Positions 26,088 through 35,410 are shown, counted from the first letter of the stretch. The stretch is 64,000 nucleotides of DNA from Filomicrobium insigne (GCF_900104305.1 NZ_FNJC01000001.1:186001-250000); one strand, 5' to 3'. Notes: a model not told the origin generated them from the letters alone. Numbers and translations: made by a program.

Positions 26088-26432
26088 TTATTCCGCGGCC
26101 GTCGGAGTTGCCGCGGAACCCGGTTTGACTTCCTGAATAACCTGGAAGCCTTCAAATTCTGGATGGCCCATGTAGAGCGGCTTGCTCTCTGGGGCTCGGG
26201 AATGAACTTTTCGGAACTGCTCCGACTTCGTCCACGCCTCGAAATCTTCATAGCTGCGCCAGACTGTGTGCGAGGAATAGAGAGTGTGGTCCTCGCGCTC
26301 TGGGCCCTTCAACATGTGGAACGCGATAAAGCCGGGCATTTCTTCAAGATATGTCTCGCGATTGAGCCATATGTTCTCGAAGCCCTCTTCATTGCCTTTT
26401 GCGACTTTAAAGCGGTTCATCGCGATATACAT
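26088..26432 (-). CDS. hmuQ: IsdG-type haem-degrading monooxygenase (HmuQ-like)
   Basis: A 114-residue ABM-fold haem oxygenase. The catalytic triad of the IsdG family is in place: N6, W67 and H77. Such enzymes open haem to a bilin-type product and free the iron; rhizobial HmuQ/HmuD are the closest named relatives I know. GGAGGCG precedes the ATG. It lies between the receptor gene and hutX on one strand, with hairpins in both gaps. Confidence 0.88.
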   Translation of the reverse strand: MYIAMNRFKVAKGNEEGFENIWLNRETYLEEMPGFIAFHMLKGPEREDHTLYSSHTVWRSYEDFEAWTKSEQFRKVHSRAPESKPLYMGHPEFEGFQVIQEVKPGSAATPTAAE

Positions 26433-26466
26433 TTTCCGACGCCTCCAATTTTCGTTTGAATTTCGT

Positions 26467-26506
26467 GCGAGGCAGGAAAAACCTATTTTGGCTTTGCCTG
26501 CCTCGC
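26467..26506. repeat. Inverted repeat between hmuR and hmuQ
   Basis: A perfect 10-base stem GCGAGGCAGG/CCTGCCTCGC with a 20-base loop holding an A/T tract. It begins 18 bases past the receptor gene's stop on the minus strand. It could be a leaky terminator or an RNA-stability element between receptor and enzyme genes. Confidence 0.55.
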
Positions 26507-26524
26507 CGACAGAGCGAACTTCCC

Positions 26525-28627
26525 TCAATCCGCTCCAAGTCTCATGGTCAAGCCAACGCGCGCGCTAAAACCGGGACTATTGTACTGATCTGTGTGTTGG
26601 CGATAAGTCTCATCGAACACGTTATCGATATTGAGATTCAGCGTCGCAATTTCATTGACTTCGTATTGCGCGAAAAGATCCAGGGTTTGATAGGCGTCGG
26701 CGTGCGCGGACGCAGCGGTCTCTCCTTCTACGAAGCGGTCCTGCTTACCGACGAAACGTGCCCTGGCACCAGCTGTCAGCTTTTCGTCAAAGGCCCGGAA
26801 TCCGACAGTCAGGATGATCTGGTCGGCCGGAACGCTGTATAGCCCCTCGCCAGTGTCGTCGTTGGTTCCCCGGATGTGGTGAGCTGAAAGCCCCAGGAAC
26901 CAGGATCTTGCGTCGTAGGCGGCTTCGAACTCCACGCCTTCCAACGTCGCGTTGCGAACGTTCTGATACTGTAGCGTGTCATCAAGGAAGACCGGCGCAG
27001 GGTTAGGTCCTTCCACGTAAACTTGGTCAATGTAATCATCGACCTTATTGCGAAAGGCAGTGAATTTAGCGCGGAATGCGTCGTCCTGCTTTAAGACACC
27101 GTTGTATTTCAAGTTCACACCACCCTCCACATTGTGCGCCACTTCGGGACGCAAATTCGGATTCGGTATGAGGTTGAAGTTTGCCGGAGGGGCATGCAGT
27201 CCACTAATCAGTGTTTCAGTGACGGCAGGCGCTCGAAACCCCTCAGCATACGTTGCGAATAGCGTAAATCCTTCGACAGGCGTTACACCTGCCGTAATTT
27301 TTGGGGACACACGATCATCTGAAAGGTTGGTCGTTCCACCTTTGATTTCATAATTGTCGTAGCGCAGAGCGCCTATGAGATCGATTCGATCAAAGAATGT
27401 CCAATGGCTTTGGATGAACGACCCGTATACTGTACGTTTTCCGCTGGGGGTCAGTTCGTCCCCACCCTCATATAAATCGTAGTTCGACACTTCGTCTCTA
27501 AACGCATCCGCGCCATACGTCAGAGCCATTCTGGCACTACCGAATTCGAAACGTGACGTGTTGAACACGTCGACACCTTCCGTATCGACAGTAAAATTAC
27601 GCGAAGCCCCAGCAGGAAAAGTGTCAAAGCCAATAATAGTGAAGGGTGGAGGAACCGGTGGGAACGCGGGGTTAGGCCCAAATATGGGAACCGTCGACGA
27701 AGTCAATCTCGTCTGCTCCATATTTGTACGGTTCTTGTAGACCTTTGCGCTGAAATCCAAGAGCGGCGTGTCGGGGCGGGAGAAGGTATAGCCAAGCGTG
27801 AATTGGGTATTATCGACGTCCGTATCGCGGAGCGAGCCACCCGCCTCCGCTTGGTCTACGAACTTGGAATTAAAGTCGACAATGGTTCCAGTGATCTCAT
27901 GGCCCTCAGCCGGGCGCCAGCGCGCCTTGACCATTCCAGACCCAGTTTCGTCATTGGAGCCTGGGACTACGACACCGTCACCGTCTTCATAATCCCTGTT
28001 CCAGCGGCCGTTAATCTGTCCAACAATATCGAAGTTTCCGACGCGGATCGCACCGGTGCCGCTTGCCAGCTTGCCATCGCCATTCGACGCGTAGCGGGTG
28101 CGGGATTGAATGGCCGCGTATTCGCCAGGCTTAAGAATGGAATCCGCATCAAGCAGTTCGAAGGCGACAACACCACCGATCGCGCCGGATCCGTAGATCG
28201 TCGCCGTAGGGCCGCGGGTTACCTCAACGCGCTGAAGCATTTCCGGCTCAACGTAGAATGTGCCGTTGGCGCTGTGACCACTGCGCTGGAAGTTCTGGCG
28301 TGCGCCCTCAATCAGGACGTTGACGCGGCCAAAATCTTGTAGACCTCGAATGTTGACCGCTTGGGCAGTATCGCGCGCCGTTTCCTGTGTTGCGACGCCG
28401 GGAATGGTGTTCAGAATTTTGGAAACGCTATCTGCCTGGAATTGCGTATCGAGTGTCTCTTTCGAGACGGTGCTGGCACCGGCCAGAGCATCAATGGCGC
28501 TTTCGTCGATTTTCGATACGGTCACGACGATTCCATCCAACTGAATTTCCTGCGCACGCACGACACCTGAACTCAACACTACAATTGACGCCGCACTTAG
28601 CAGCGTCGGAATTAACAGCCACACCAT
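26525..28627 (-). CDS. hmuR: TonB-dependent haem/haemoglobin receptor
   Basis: A 700-residue outer-membrane receptor: signal peptide (1-25), TonB box region near IVVTVSK, plug domain (residues 40-160, with INIRGLQDF-like VNIRGLQDF and VEVTRGPTATIYGSGAIGGVV), then a 22-strand barrel ending in a hydrophobic strand. The haem-receptor signature is present: FRAPAVTETLISG, a histidine (LHAPP), then NPNLRPE, matching FRAP...NPNL. It captures haem at the surface and uses TonB energy. It is divergent from hemP-hmuTUV. Confidence 0.92.
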   Translation of the reverse strand: MVWLLIPTLLSAASIVVLSSGVVRAQEIQLDGIVVTVSKIDESAIDALAGASTVSKETLDTQFQADSVSKILNTIPGVATQETARDTAQAVNIRGLQDFGRVNVLIEGARQNFQRSGHSANGTFYVEPEMLQRVEVTRGPTATIYGSGAIGGVVAFELLDADSILKPGEYAAIQSRTRYASNGDGKLASGTGAIRVGNFDIVGQINGRWNRDYEDGDGVVVPGSNDETGSGMVKARWRPAEGHEITGTIVDFNSKFVDQAEAGGSLRDTDVDNTQFTLGYTFSRPDTPLLDFSAKVYKNRTNMEQTRLTSSTVPIFGPNPAFPPVPPPFTIIGFDTFPAGASRNFTVDTEGVDVFNTSRFEFGSARMALTYGADAFRDEVSNYDLYEGGDELTPSGKRTVYGSFIQSHWTFFDRIDLIGALRYDNYEIKGGTTNLSDDRVSPKITAGVTPVEGFTLFATYAEGFRAPAVTETLISGLHAPPANFNLIPNPNLRPEVAHNVEGGVNLKYNGVLKQDDAFRAKFTAFRNKVDDYIDQVYVEGPNPAPVFLDDTLQYQNVRNATLEGVEFEAAYDARSWFLGLSAHHIRGTNDDTGEGLYSVPADQIILTVGFRAFDEKLTAGARARFVGKQDRFVEGETAASAHADAYQTLDLFAQYEVNEIATLNLNIDNVFDETYRQHTDQYNSPGFSARVGLTMRLGAD

Positions 28628-28764
28628 TCCCCAAGCCCCCCAAAAGCCGATTTACAATCTTTGTCGGATTTAGCTGGCTGGCACCTATGTTCACCGAACA
28701 TTGGCAGGCGGGCTGGCCGTTTTACGCACGATGACCGTTGGCGAATGTCCCTACGCTACGTATC

Positions 28765-28781
28765 TTGACTTAATGCGTCAA
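28765..28781. promoter_or_regulatory. Iron-responsive-operator-like inverted repeat
   Basis: TTGACTTAATGCGTCAA has perfect TTGAC/GTCAA arms and fits TGA-N9-TCA, the half-site layout described for RirA operators in rhizobia. It lies between the divergent hmuR and hemP genes. TTGACT could also be the -35 hexamer of the hemP promoter with ATTCAT 17 bases on, so a bound repressor would block it. Confidence 0.5.
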
Positions 28782-28889
28782 CAATTTATTCATTGGTGAC
28801 GACGCGTCCACTTAGCGCGGCAAAGTTGGGCTCACCAGAACGCGCAGTCGTTCCGGCTGCCACGTGAACCAAACATCAGTGAGTTGGGG

Positions 28890-29072
28890 ATGAACGAAGA
28901 GACTGAAAAGCCCCGCGCTGAGAACTCCGATGAGCAGCGCGCGCCAATCCAGCGCCGTCGGGTCAAGGTGACGGACATTTTATCAGATCAGCGGGAAGCG
29001 ATCATAGAGCACAACGGTCAGGACTATCTGCTGCGCATCACCGCAAACGGCCGGCTTATACTAACAAAATAG
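28890..29072 (+). CDS. hemP: Haemin uptake protein HemP/HmuP
   Basis: A 60-residue protein ending in the HemP signature: RRVKVTDILSDQREAIIEHNGQDYLLRITANGRLILTK. HemP/HmuP family members are small cytosolic proteins at the head of haem operons; in some rhizobia HmuP activates hmuR transcription. A TTG six bases upstream is a possible alternative start. The gene is ten bases before hmuT and divergent from hmuR. Confidence 0.9.
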   Translation: MNEETEKPRAENSDEQRAPIQRRRVKVTDILSDQREAIIEHNGQDYLLRITANGRLILTK

Positions 29073-29081
29073 GAGACTTCG

Positions 29082-30035
29082 ATGACGGCGCGAACAACTC
29101 TTAACGGCCGGTATTCGCGGGCTATCGTGGCGACTGTCTCAGCGTTTCTGCTCGCTGCTCCAATGCTTGGCGGACAAATCCACGCCGCTGCAGACGCAAA
29201 AGACGCGAAGTCGTCCCTTGATACATCCCAGATCGTTTCAATCGGCGGGGATGTAACGGAAATCCTTTACGCGCTCGGCCGGGGTGACAAAATCGTAGCC
29301 GTCGATACGACGAGTCAGTTCCCACCTTCTGTACTGCAGGAAAAGAAGAAGGTCGGCTATATGCGCGCGCTTTCTTCTGAAGGGGTTCTAGCCCTCAATC
29401 CTTCAACCATCATCGCATCGGCCTCTGCCGGACCAGCTGAGGTTGTCCAGGCGCTCAAGTCGTCGTCGGTCCCCTACGTTGAAATTTCCGATGAGAACAG
29501 CACGGATGGCATTAATCAGAAGATTACCTCCATCGCGGCTGCCGTGTCCGCGGAGAGTGAAGGCAAGGCGCTTGTCGCGCGCATAAACGAAGACTTTGCT
29601 TCGCTGGCCAAGGATCGTGAAAAGGTCGACAAGCCCATGCGCGTCCTTTTCATTTTATCAGCACAGAACGGCCGCGCCCTCGTCGGCGGTTCCGGAACGA
29701 GCGCGGATGCGATCATTAAACTGGCAGGGGGTGAGAATGCCGCGGCGTCGGTTACGGGTTTCAAGCCGCTCGTTGATGAAGCGATCATCGAACTGGCCCC
29801 TGACGTAATCCTCATGATGCTGCGTGGTGACGGCCACGATGCGCACAAAGACATTCTCGATCTAAAGGGCGTTCGCGCAACCCCGGCCGGCAAGGCCAAC
29901 CGCGTCATCGTCATGGACGGATCCTATCTGCTCGGGTTTGGTCTTCGTACGCCGGCCGCAGCGCGGGACCTCATGACGAAGCTTTATGACAAGGCCGAAG
30001 GCGGCACCGGATCTCCCCGCGTACAGGCCAATTAA
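29082..30035 (+). CDS. hmuT: Haem ABC transporter substrate-binding protein HmuT
   Basis: A 317-residue periplasmic binding protein of the haem/cobalamin (BtuF-like) class with a signal peptide (AIVATVSAFLLAAPMLGGQIHAA). Typical blocks are SIGGDVTEILYALGRGDKIVAVDTTSQFP, KVGYMRALSSEGVLALNP and DVILMM. It binds haem released into the periplasm and docks on HmuU. Its TAA shares the A of the next gene's ATG (TAATG), so hmuTU are coupled. Confidence 0.9.
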   Translation: MTARTTLNGRYSRAIVATVSAFLLAAPMLGGQIHAAADAKDAKSSLDTSQIVSIGGDVTEILYALGRGDKIVAVDTTSQFPPSVLQEKKKVGYMRALSSEGVLALNPSTIIASASAGPAEVVQALKSSSVPYVEISDENSTDGINQKITSIAAAVSAESEGKALVARINEDFASLAKDREKVDKPMRVLFILSAQNGRALVGGSGTSADAIIKLAGGENAAASVTGFKPLVDEAIIELAPDVILMMLRGDGHDAHKDILDLKGVRATPAGKANRVIVMDGSYLLGFGLRTPAAARDLMTKLYDKAEGGTGSPRVQAN

Positions 30036-31129
30036 TGAGCGTCCCGGCTACCCCGATGGAAAGATCCGTGCCGCGCGATGCACGAACATCGACAGCACGA
30101 ATGCTTATGATCTGCGCGTGGCTCTCGCTTGCCATCGTTGTCGTGCTCTCGCTCTCAATCGGCGCTACGGGAATTACTCTCGCTGCACTTCCTGATGCGA
30201 TCCAGCACTGGCTTGCAGGCTCGGATGACGACGCGACTGCGGCTCGGCACAGCCTAGTGCTGCTTGAGATCCGCCTTCCTCGTACGCTTTTGGGTCTGTT
30301 CGTGGGAGCAGCACTGGCCGTTGCGGGCGCAATGATGCAGGGACTATTTCGTAATCCGCTTGCCGATCCGGGCCTGATCGGTGTGTCATCAGGCGCCGCC
30401 CTCGCTGCGGTGGCAACGATCGCTCTGGGTAACGAATTTGCGGCACCCTGGATTGGCACGTTTGGTCCCTACGCGCTCCCCATCTCCGCGTTTTTCGGTG
30501 GTGTGATCACGACCTGGATGTTGGTCGCAGTTGCCGGCCGGCATGGACAATTGATGATCGGCACCCTGCTGTTGGCCGGCATTGCAATTGGCGCTTTAGC
30601 AGGGGCCATGAGTGGGCTTATCGCCTACGTCAGCGATGATCGCGAGTTGCGCGATTTGACCTTGTGGACGCTGGGCAGTCTCTCCGGAGCGAGCTGGCCT
30701 AAGGTCATCGCTGTCACGCCCTTCGCTATCCTCATCGCCTTCGCGATTCCCAGGCTTATTCGTGGTCTCAACGGTTTTCTTCTCGGCGAAGCGGAAGCGT
30801 TTCACCTCGGAATCAACGTCGAGGCGACCAAAAAATTTGTGGTCGTCACGACCGCGGCCTGCGTCGGCGCGGCGGTCGCGGTCGCTGGCGTTATTGGGTT
30901 CATCGGGATTGTTGTGCCTCATTTCGTCCGGCTTATCGCAGGTCCCGATCATCGTATTGTTCTGCCTGCCAGCGCACTTGTCGGCGGTACGCTGATGGTG
31001 TTTGCCGATATTCTCGCGCGGATGCTCGTGCGCCCAGCCGAACTCCCCATCGGCATCGTAATGGCTGCTATCGGCGCGCCCGTCTTTTTGCATCTCGTGC
31101 TCAAACGCGGCATCGGTGGTGTGGAGTAG
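30035..31129 (+). CDS. hmuU: Haem ABC transporter permease HmuU
   Basis: A 364-residue FecCD-family permease with about ten membrane spans. Conserved blocks: RLPRTLLGLFVGAALAVAGAMMQGLFRNPLADPGLIGVSSGAALA, then GFIGIVVPHFVRLIAGPDHR in the C-terminal half, and LWTLGSLSGASW. It forms a homodimeric inner-membrane channel for haem. Its gene lies six bases before hmuV. Confidence 0.93.
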   Translation: MSVPATPMERSVPRDARTSTARMLMICAWLSLAIVVVLSLSIGATGITLAALPDAIQHWLAGSDDDATAARHSLVLLEIRLPRTLLGLFVGAALAVAGAMMQGLFRNPLADPGLIGVSSGAALAAVATIALGNEFAAPWIGTFGPYALPISAFFGGVITTWMLVAVAGRHGQLMIGTLLLAGIAIGALAGAMSGLIAYVSDDRELRDLTLWTLGSLSGASWPKVIAVTPFAILIAFAIPRLIRGLNGFLLGEAEAFHLGINVEATKKFVVVTTAACVGAAVAVAGVIGFIGIVVPHFVRLIAGPDHRIVLPASALVGGTLMVFADILARMLVRPAELPIGIVMAAIGAPVFLHLVLKRGIGGVE

Positions 31130-31134
31130 GCCAG

Positions 31135-31932
31135 ATGCTCGAGTGCCGGAACGTCAGCTACGATATTAAGGGCCGTACTATCGTTGAGGAGGTCAACGTG
31201 GCTCTCGCCCCAGGTCGTCTCAACGTGGTTATCGGGCCAAACGGAGCGGGCAAATCGACCCTGTTGAAGCTGCTCACCGGCGAGCTTAAACCCAGCTTCG
31301 GGCAAATCTTGTTGGATGGCGTGGAGCTCGGCTCAATTAGCGCAGCGTCTCTTGCAGCGCGCAGGGCCGTTGTCGCGCAGTCCACGCATCTGTCGTTCCC
31401 GTTCTCAGTCATCGAGGTCGTATTGCTTGGCGCTACGGTGCCCGGCTTTGGGCAACCGTCCGCCGTCAGGCTTGTAGCTGCCTATCGCGCACTTGAAGAC
31501 GTTGGCCTGTCGGGCTTTGAGGATCGGATTTATACGCAGCTGTCTGGTGGAGAACGTCAGCGGGTGCATGTAGCGCGTGCGCTATGTCAGTTGTCGTCGG
31601 CTGAAAACAACCGAACAGAAGCTCCGATTTTATTGCTGGATGAGCCCACATCAAATCTCGACCTTATGCATCAAGTGAAGGTCTTGAACGAGGTGCGCCG
31701 GCGCGTGGCACAGGGCTGGGTTGCGCTGGCGGTTCTGCATGACCTCAACTTAGCCGCCGCCTTCGCTGACACGATGATCCTGATGTCTCAAGGACGCATC
31801 ACTGCGGCAGGGAATACCGACGAGGTCTTTCGCGACGACCTCCTGTCGGCGGTGTACCGCTGCCCGGTTACGACCAACGTCGTGGGGAAGACGGGTCAAC
31901 GCTTCGTGCTGCCACCGACTGCCCGGATGTAG
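31135..31932 (+). CDS. hmuV: Haem ABC transporter ATPase HmuV
   Basis: A 265-residue ABC ATPase: Walker A GPNGAGKSTLL, Q-loop AQSTHLSFPF, signature LSGGERQRVHVARAL, Walker B ILLLDEPTSNLD and H-loop AVLHDLNLAAAF. This is the HmuV/FepC class. It powers HmuU. A small hairpin (AGGAAAC/GTTTCCT, 31931-31949) overlaps the stop codon. Confidence 0.93.
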   Translation: MLECRNVSYDIKGRTIVEEVNVALAPGRLNVVIGPNGAGKSTLLKLLTGELKPSFGQILLDGVELGSISAASLAARRAVVAQSTHLSFPFSVIEVVLLGATVPGFGQPSAVRLVAAYRALEDVGLSGFEDRIYTQLSGGERQRVHVARALCQLSSAENNRTEAPILLLDEPTSNLDLMHQVKVLNEVRRRVAQGWVALAVLHDLNLAAAFADTMILMSQGRITAAGNTDEVFRDDLLSAVYRCPVTTNVVGKTGQRFVLPPTARM

Positions 31933-31949
31933 GAAACGCACGGTTTCCT
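31931..31949. terminator. Hairpin at the end of hmuV
   Basis: A 7-base stem AGGAAAC/GTTTCCT with a five-base loop, between the convergent hmuV and DUF3299 genes. No T run follows on either strand, so termination is only possible. Confidence 0.35.
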
Positions 31950-31958
31950 CAGGGGACG

Positions 31959-32531
31959 TTATTCCGTACGCATGACGACGGAGTCCGCATCTATCGTGTA
32001 GCCGGCTTCGGCAAGTCCCGTAGAAGCAATCTTCGCTTCCATCTTGCCGGTGACGTAAACCGGATCGAACAAATCCGTAACTTTGAAGCCCTCTGTCGTC
32101 TTCACGTAGATGATCTGGTTGGCAGGCGGGGGAGGCACATGAATACAGGCCCCGACAAACGGAACCAGCAAAAACTCGGTGACGCTGGTTGCTTCGAAAT
32201 CCAAGGGCACGACATAGCCGCCGATACGGACACGCTGACCGTCAAATTCCGTGACAAGTGCCGGTGGACCACCGCGCTGTTTGCGGGCGCGCGACATCCA
32301 CTTGCCCTCGGGAATGTAAGCAGGTGGGGGAGCATCATCGGCGAGCGATTGCGTGTCGGCCGCATCATCACGCTGTCCAAAGAAGGGCTTTAGCTCCTTG
32401 GGCTTCTTCACGGCCTGGGGTGGGACTAATTGGGCCCACTTAAGATCACGCGGGGATTGCGCAGCCTGTGGCTCCGCCACTGCCATGAGCGCCAATCCGA
32501 CGGCGAGTAACGCTGCCGTTAAACGTGCCAT
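31959..32531 (-). CDS. DUF3299 exported protein of the zinc operon (ZrgD/E-like)
   Basis: A 190-residue secreted protein with a signal peptide (LTAALLAVGLALMAVAEPQAA) and the DUF3299 core: GQRVRIGGYVVPLDFEATSVTEFLLVPFVGACIHVPPPPANQIIYV. The C-H-x-P-P-P region is characteristic. In known ZrgA-type loci a DUF3299 protein accompanies the ABC transporter; its role in zinc uptake is not worked out. It is 15 bases behind the permease gene. Confidence 0.82.
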   Translation of the reverse strand: MARLTAALLAVGLALMAVAEPQAAQSPRDLKWAQLVPPQAVKKPKELKPFFGQRDDAADTQSLADDAPPPAYIPEGKWMSRARKQRGGPPALVTEFDGQRVRIGGYVVPLDFEATSVTEFLLVPFVGACIHVPPPPANQIIYVKTTEGFKVTDLFDPVYVTGKMEAKIASTGLAEAGYTIDADSVVMRTE

Positions 32532-32546
32532 GCTCTCTAGTCCTCT

Positions 32547-33806
32547 TCAAATCCGAACCGTCATGCCGTCCGCGAGTGAGCGTCGATACGCCAGCATGGC
32601 GGGAACCAATCCAGCGATAAAACCCGCCAAAACAATAACAGCGAGCGTTAGCCCTTCGCTTGTCGTCGGCGGTGCGATTGACAGGTTCAAACCATACTCG
32701 CGGTCCAAGATGGGGCGCAGAATAAACAAAGCTGCGTAAAGCAACACGGTCCCTGTCGCCACACCGGCAGCCGTCAACATACCGGCTTCTGCGGCCAGCA
32801 ATCCAAGAATGGTGACCGGGCGCGCGCCAGCTGCGCGCAGGATGGCCATCTCCCGGCGACGCTCATTCAGCGCGGTCAAGATCATGGTCAGCATTCCCAG
32901 TAGGGCCGTCGCGACGACCATGGCGGATACCGCGGCCAATGCTGTCTCGGCAATTGCAACAAGGCCCCAGAGTTCCTGAAGCGCGGCTCCAGGCAGAATG
33001 GCCGAGAGGGGCTCGTCGGGATATTCGTTGATCTCGCGTTGAACACGGAAGATGGCGAGCTTTGACTTCAATCCCACAAGAGCTGCGGTAATGGCCTTCG
33101 GCTTGAGGTCCATCGCACGCACTTGATCTGCTGAGACGGTTTGGCCTGGAACCGGTGCACCACTCTGCCAATCAACATGAATGGCTTCGATCGCCTCAAG
33201 GCTAACGTGCACCGTACGGTCGACGGGTGTACCTGTTTTCGCGAGTATCCCAGCAACGCGGAATGGTTTGTCTTCATGCTCCAAGAACGACACCGAGCCG
33301 AGACCGTGGCCAATCACGATTTTGTCGCCGACCTTGTAGCCCAACTGGGCTGCCACGTCCGCCCCGATCACCGTGTCAAAGAGGTCTTCTCCCAGTTTGC
33401 CGCTGGCGACTTCGATGCGGTTTCCTCCACGGAAGCGATAGTGTTCGTAATAGTCTTTCGTGGTGCCGAGCACGCGAAAACCGCGATGACTGTCGCCAAG
33501 GGAAATGGGCACGATCCAGGCGACATCCGGGTGGCTCGCGATGTCAGAATAGCTCTGCCAGGTGATGTTGTTGGTGGCATTGCCGATCCGGAAAACCGAA
33601 TACAGCAGCAACTGCAGGCTGCCGCTGCGAGCGCCAACGATGAGCTCCGTGCCGGAAATCGTATTGGCGAAACTGTCGCGTGCGCCGTTGCGAATTTTCT
33701 CAACGCCAAGGAGTAGCATGACGCTGAAGGCGATCGCGAGAACCGTCAGCGTTGCCGTGAGCCACCGGTTTCTGAGGGACTGAAATGCGAGACGCGCGAT
33801 GATCAT
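32547..33806 (-). CDS. FtsX/MacB-type ABC permease (zinc uptake, ZrgC-like)
   Basis: A 419-residue permease with one N-terminal helix (residues 15-35), a periplasmic domain of about 230 residues (SGTELIVGARSGSLQLLLYSVFRIGN typical of this subgroup) and three C-terminal helices after residue 280 with the FtsX block LTALNERRREMAILRAAGARP. It overlaps the ATPase gene by four bases. The ZrgA-type partner suggests zinc transport rather than lipoprotein export, despite the LolC-like topology. Confidence 0.85.
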   Translation of the reverse strand: MIIARLAFQSLRNRWLTATLTVLAIAFSVMLLLGVEKIRNGARDSFANTISGTELIVGARSGSLQLLLYSVFRIGNATNNITWQSYSDIASHPDVAWIVPISLGDSHRGFRVLGTTKDYYEHYRFRGGNRIEVASGKLGEDLFDTVIGADVAAQLGYKVGDKIVIGHGLGSVSFLEHEDKPFRVAGILAKTGTPVDRTVHVSLEAIEAIHVDWQSGAPVPGQTVSADQVRAMDLKPKAITAALVGLKSKLAIFRVQREINEYPDEPLSAILPGAALQELWGLVAIAETALAAVSAMVVATALLGMLTMILTALNERRREMAILRAAGARPVTILGLLAAEAGMLTAAGVATGTVLLYAALFILRPILDREYGLNLSIAPPTTSEGLTLAVIVLAGFIAGLVPAMLAYRRSLADGMTVRI

Positions 33807-34534
33807 GCCGCCTCCCGCATTGTCTGGGCGATGTCATCCAAACGCACAACACGCGAAAAGTGGGGACTCAAGCTTTCGTCGTGTGTAACCATGATGAGCG
33901 TGGAACCGGAGGCCTCGGCATTGGCGAAAAGCAATTTGAGGAAATCGGTTTGCCGGCTTCGGTCTAACGCCGACGTCGGCTCATCCGCGATGACCACCTC
34001 CGGCATGCCAATCAGCGCACGCGCCGCCGCGACGCGCTGCTGTTGACCTACACTGAGGCTCGCGGCCGACGTTCCACTGATGAGCGCGGGCTCCAGTCCA
34101 AGGTGCTCGAGGAGACGTCGCGCTTCCACTTCCGGTTTGCCGGTACGACGCACGCGCTCACGGCGACTCTTCGAGAAGTGCAGGGGTAGGAGGACGTTGT
34201 CGATCACCGACCCATATGGGAGCAAGTTGAACATCTGAAAAATTATGCCGAAGTGCTCCGAGCGAAAACGATCACGCGCCGGTCCAGACAGACGCGTGAT
34301 ATCCGTTCCTAAAATTTCGATGCTGCCGCGCTGCGGCGTCAGTATCCCGGCAAGCAGGCTGAGAAATGTCGACTTCCCACCTCCCGACGGCCCAATCAAC
34401 ATGAGGCGTTCGCCGCGCGAAACCGAGAAATTTTCTATCGTAAGGGAGAATGAATGACGCCCTGGCCACGTGAAGTGCAGCCCTGAAATCCGGACAACGT
34501 CCGGCTCGGCGGGCTCGCGCGTCGCATTGCTCAA
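33803..34534 (-). CDS. ABC ATPase of the ZrgA-type zinc system
   Basis: A 243-residue LolD/MacB-class ATPase with Walker A IGPSGGGKSTFL, signature LSVGQQQRVAAARAL, Walker B VVIADEPTSALD and H-loop MVTHDESL. The start is a TTG with an AGGAGA ribosome site; an upstream start 12 codons earlier has none. It lies 42 bases behind the zrgA-like gene and overlaps the permease gene (ATGA). Confidence 0.88.
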   Translation of the reverse strand: MSNATREPAEPDVVRISGLHFTWPGRHSFSLTIENFSVSRGERLMLIGPSGGGKSTFLSLLAGILTPQRGSIEILGTDITRLSGPARDRFRSEHFGIIFQMFNLLPYGSVIDNVLLPLHFSKSRRERVRRTGKPEVEARRLLEHLGLEPALISGTSAASLSVGQQQRVAAARALIGMPEVVIADEPTSALDRSRQTDFLKLLFANAEASGSTLIMVTHDESLSPHFSRVVRLDDIAQTMREAA

Positions 34535-34576
34535 CGTCGTTCTCCTTTTTTGGAAGTCGCAAACGCTCAATTTCGC

Positions 34577-35236
34577 TTACATCAGACCGCTCAAGCTAAC
34601 TTCCGGCTTTTCGCGTGTCGCCTGCAATGATGTTTGCCCCTTATCGGTCACGACATTCACTTTGAGGCGTTGTGCATTCTTGAACACGTCGAAATAGCCA
34701 AAAGCAATGCCGGTTAGAGCCGCAGGGGTTTCGCACTTAATATTGTATGTGGCGCGAAATTCCGCGTGGTGTGCCTGCTTGTCGTTGTGATCCGCGTGAT
34801 CGTGGTCGTGCTCATGTTCCTTGGCATGGGCCTCATGCTTGTGCGCATCATCATGCCCTGCGACACCATCATTTGCATGCTCATGATGGTCCGTGTGATC
34901 ACCGTCTTCTTCCGTCTGGAAGGTGACTTCCGTCTCGGCGACTTTGCACCCGGCCTTCCCGCTCAGACGGAACAATGACAGGGCCTCAGATAGCTTTTCT
35001 TTTGCCGTCTTGAGTGCTGCCTTTTGGTCGTCCGTCGTGGCGTCATGCTCGAACCCTACGATATCGGCACCGGGGGCAGACAATTCCATGCTTACGCGCT
35101 GGCCTTCGACTGCGATGTTCAAGATGCCTTGTCCGTGCTCATGCGCGCCCAACTCACGGTGCTGTGCGTGCACGTTGCTCACCATTACGGCCATTGCCGA
35201 TAAGATCGTGGCGCCGTAGATCGTCGAAGTGCGCAT
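34577..35236 (-). CDS. zrgA: ZrgA-like DUF2796 zinc-binding periplasmic protein
   Basis: A 219-residue exported protein (signal peptide TIYGATILSAMAVMVSNVHA) with HRELGAHEHGQGILNIAVEG at the mature N-terminus and a histidine/aspartate-rich stretch near residues 112-160. Both are marks of DUF2796, the family of Vibrio ZrgA. It would trap Zn2+ in the periplasm for the transporter encoded downstream. First gene of a four-gene operon; a Zur-like element lies about 175 bases upstream. Confidence 0.85.
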   Translation of the reverse strand: MRTSTIYGATILSAMAVMVSNVHAQHRELGAHEHGQGILNIAVEGQRVSMELSAPGADIVGFEHDATTDDQKAALKTAKEKLSEALSLFRLSGKAGCKVAETEVTFQTEEDGDHTDHHEHANDGVAGHDDAHKHEAHAKEHEHDHDHADHNDKQAHHAEFRATYNIKCETPAALTGIAFGYFDVFKNAQRLKVNVVTDKGQTSLQATREKPEVSLSGLM

Positions 35237-35410
35237 AAAGGTATTCCTCCTGGCTCAAGGCGTTTGAAGACTAAGACGAGGAATGCGACAGGGGTATGCC
35301 GGCCTTTGGAAACCCGGTGAACCTCTTCAAACCGACATCGGAAGCCAATCCGCCCACCGCTGACTTGCCTGCTTTTTCGCAGTGCTTTGCCCTGTCGCTC
35401 AACTCGCAAC

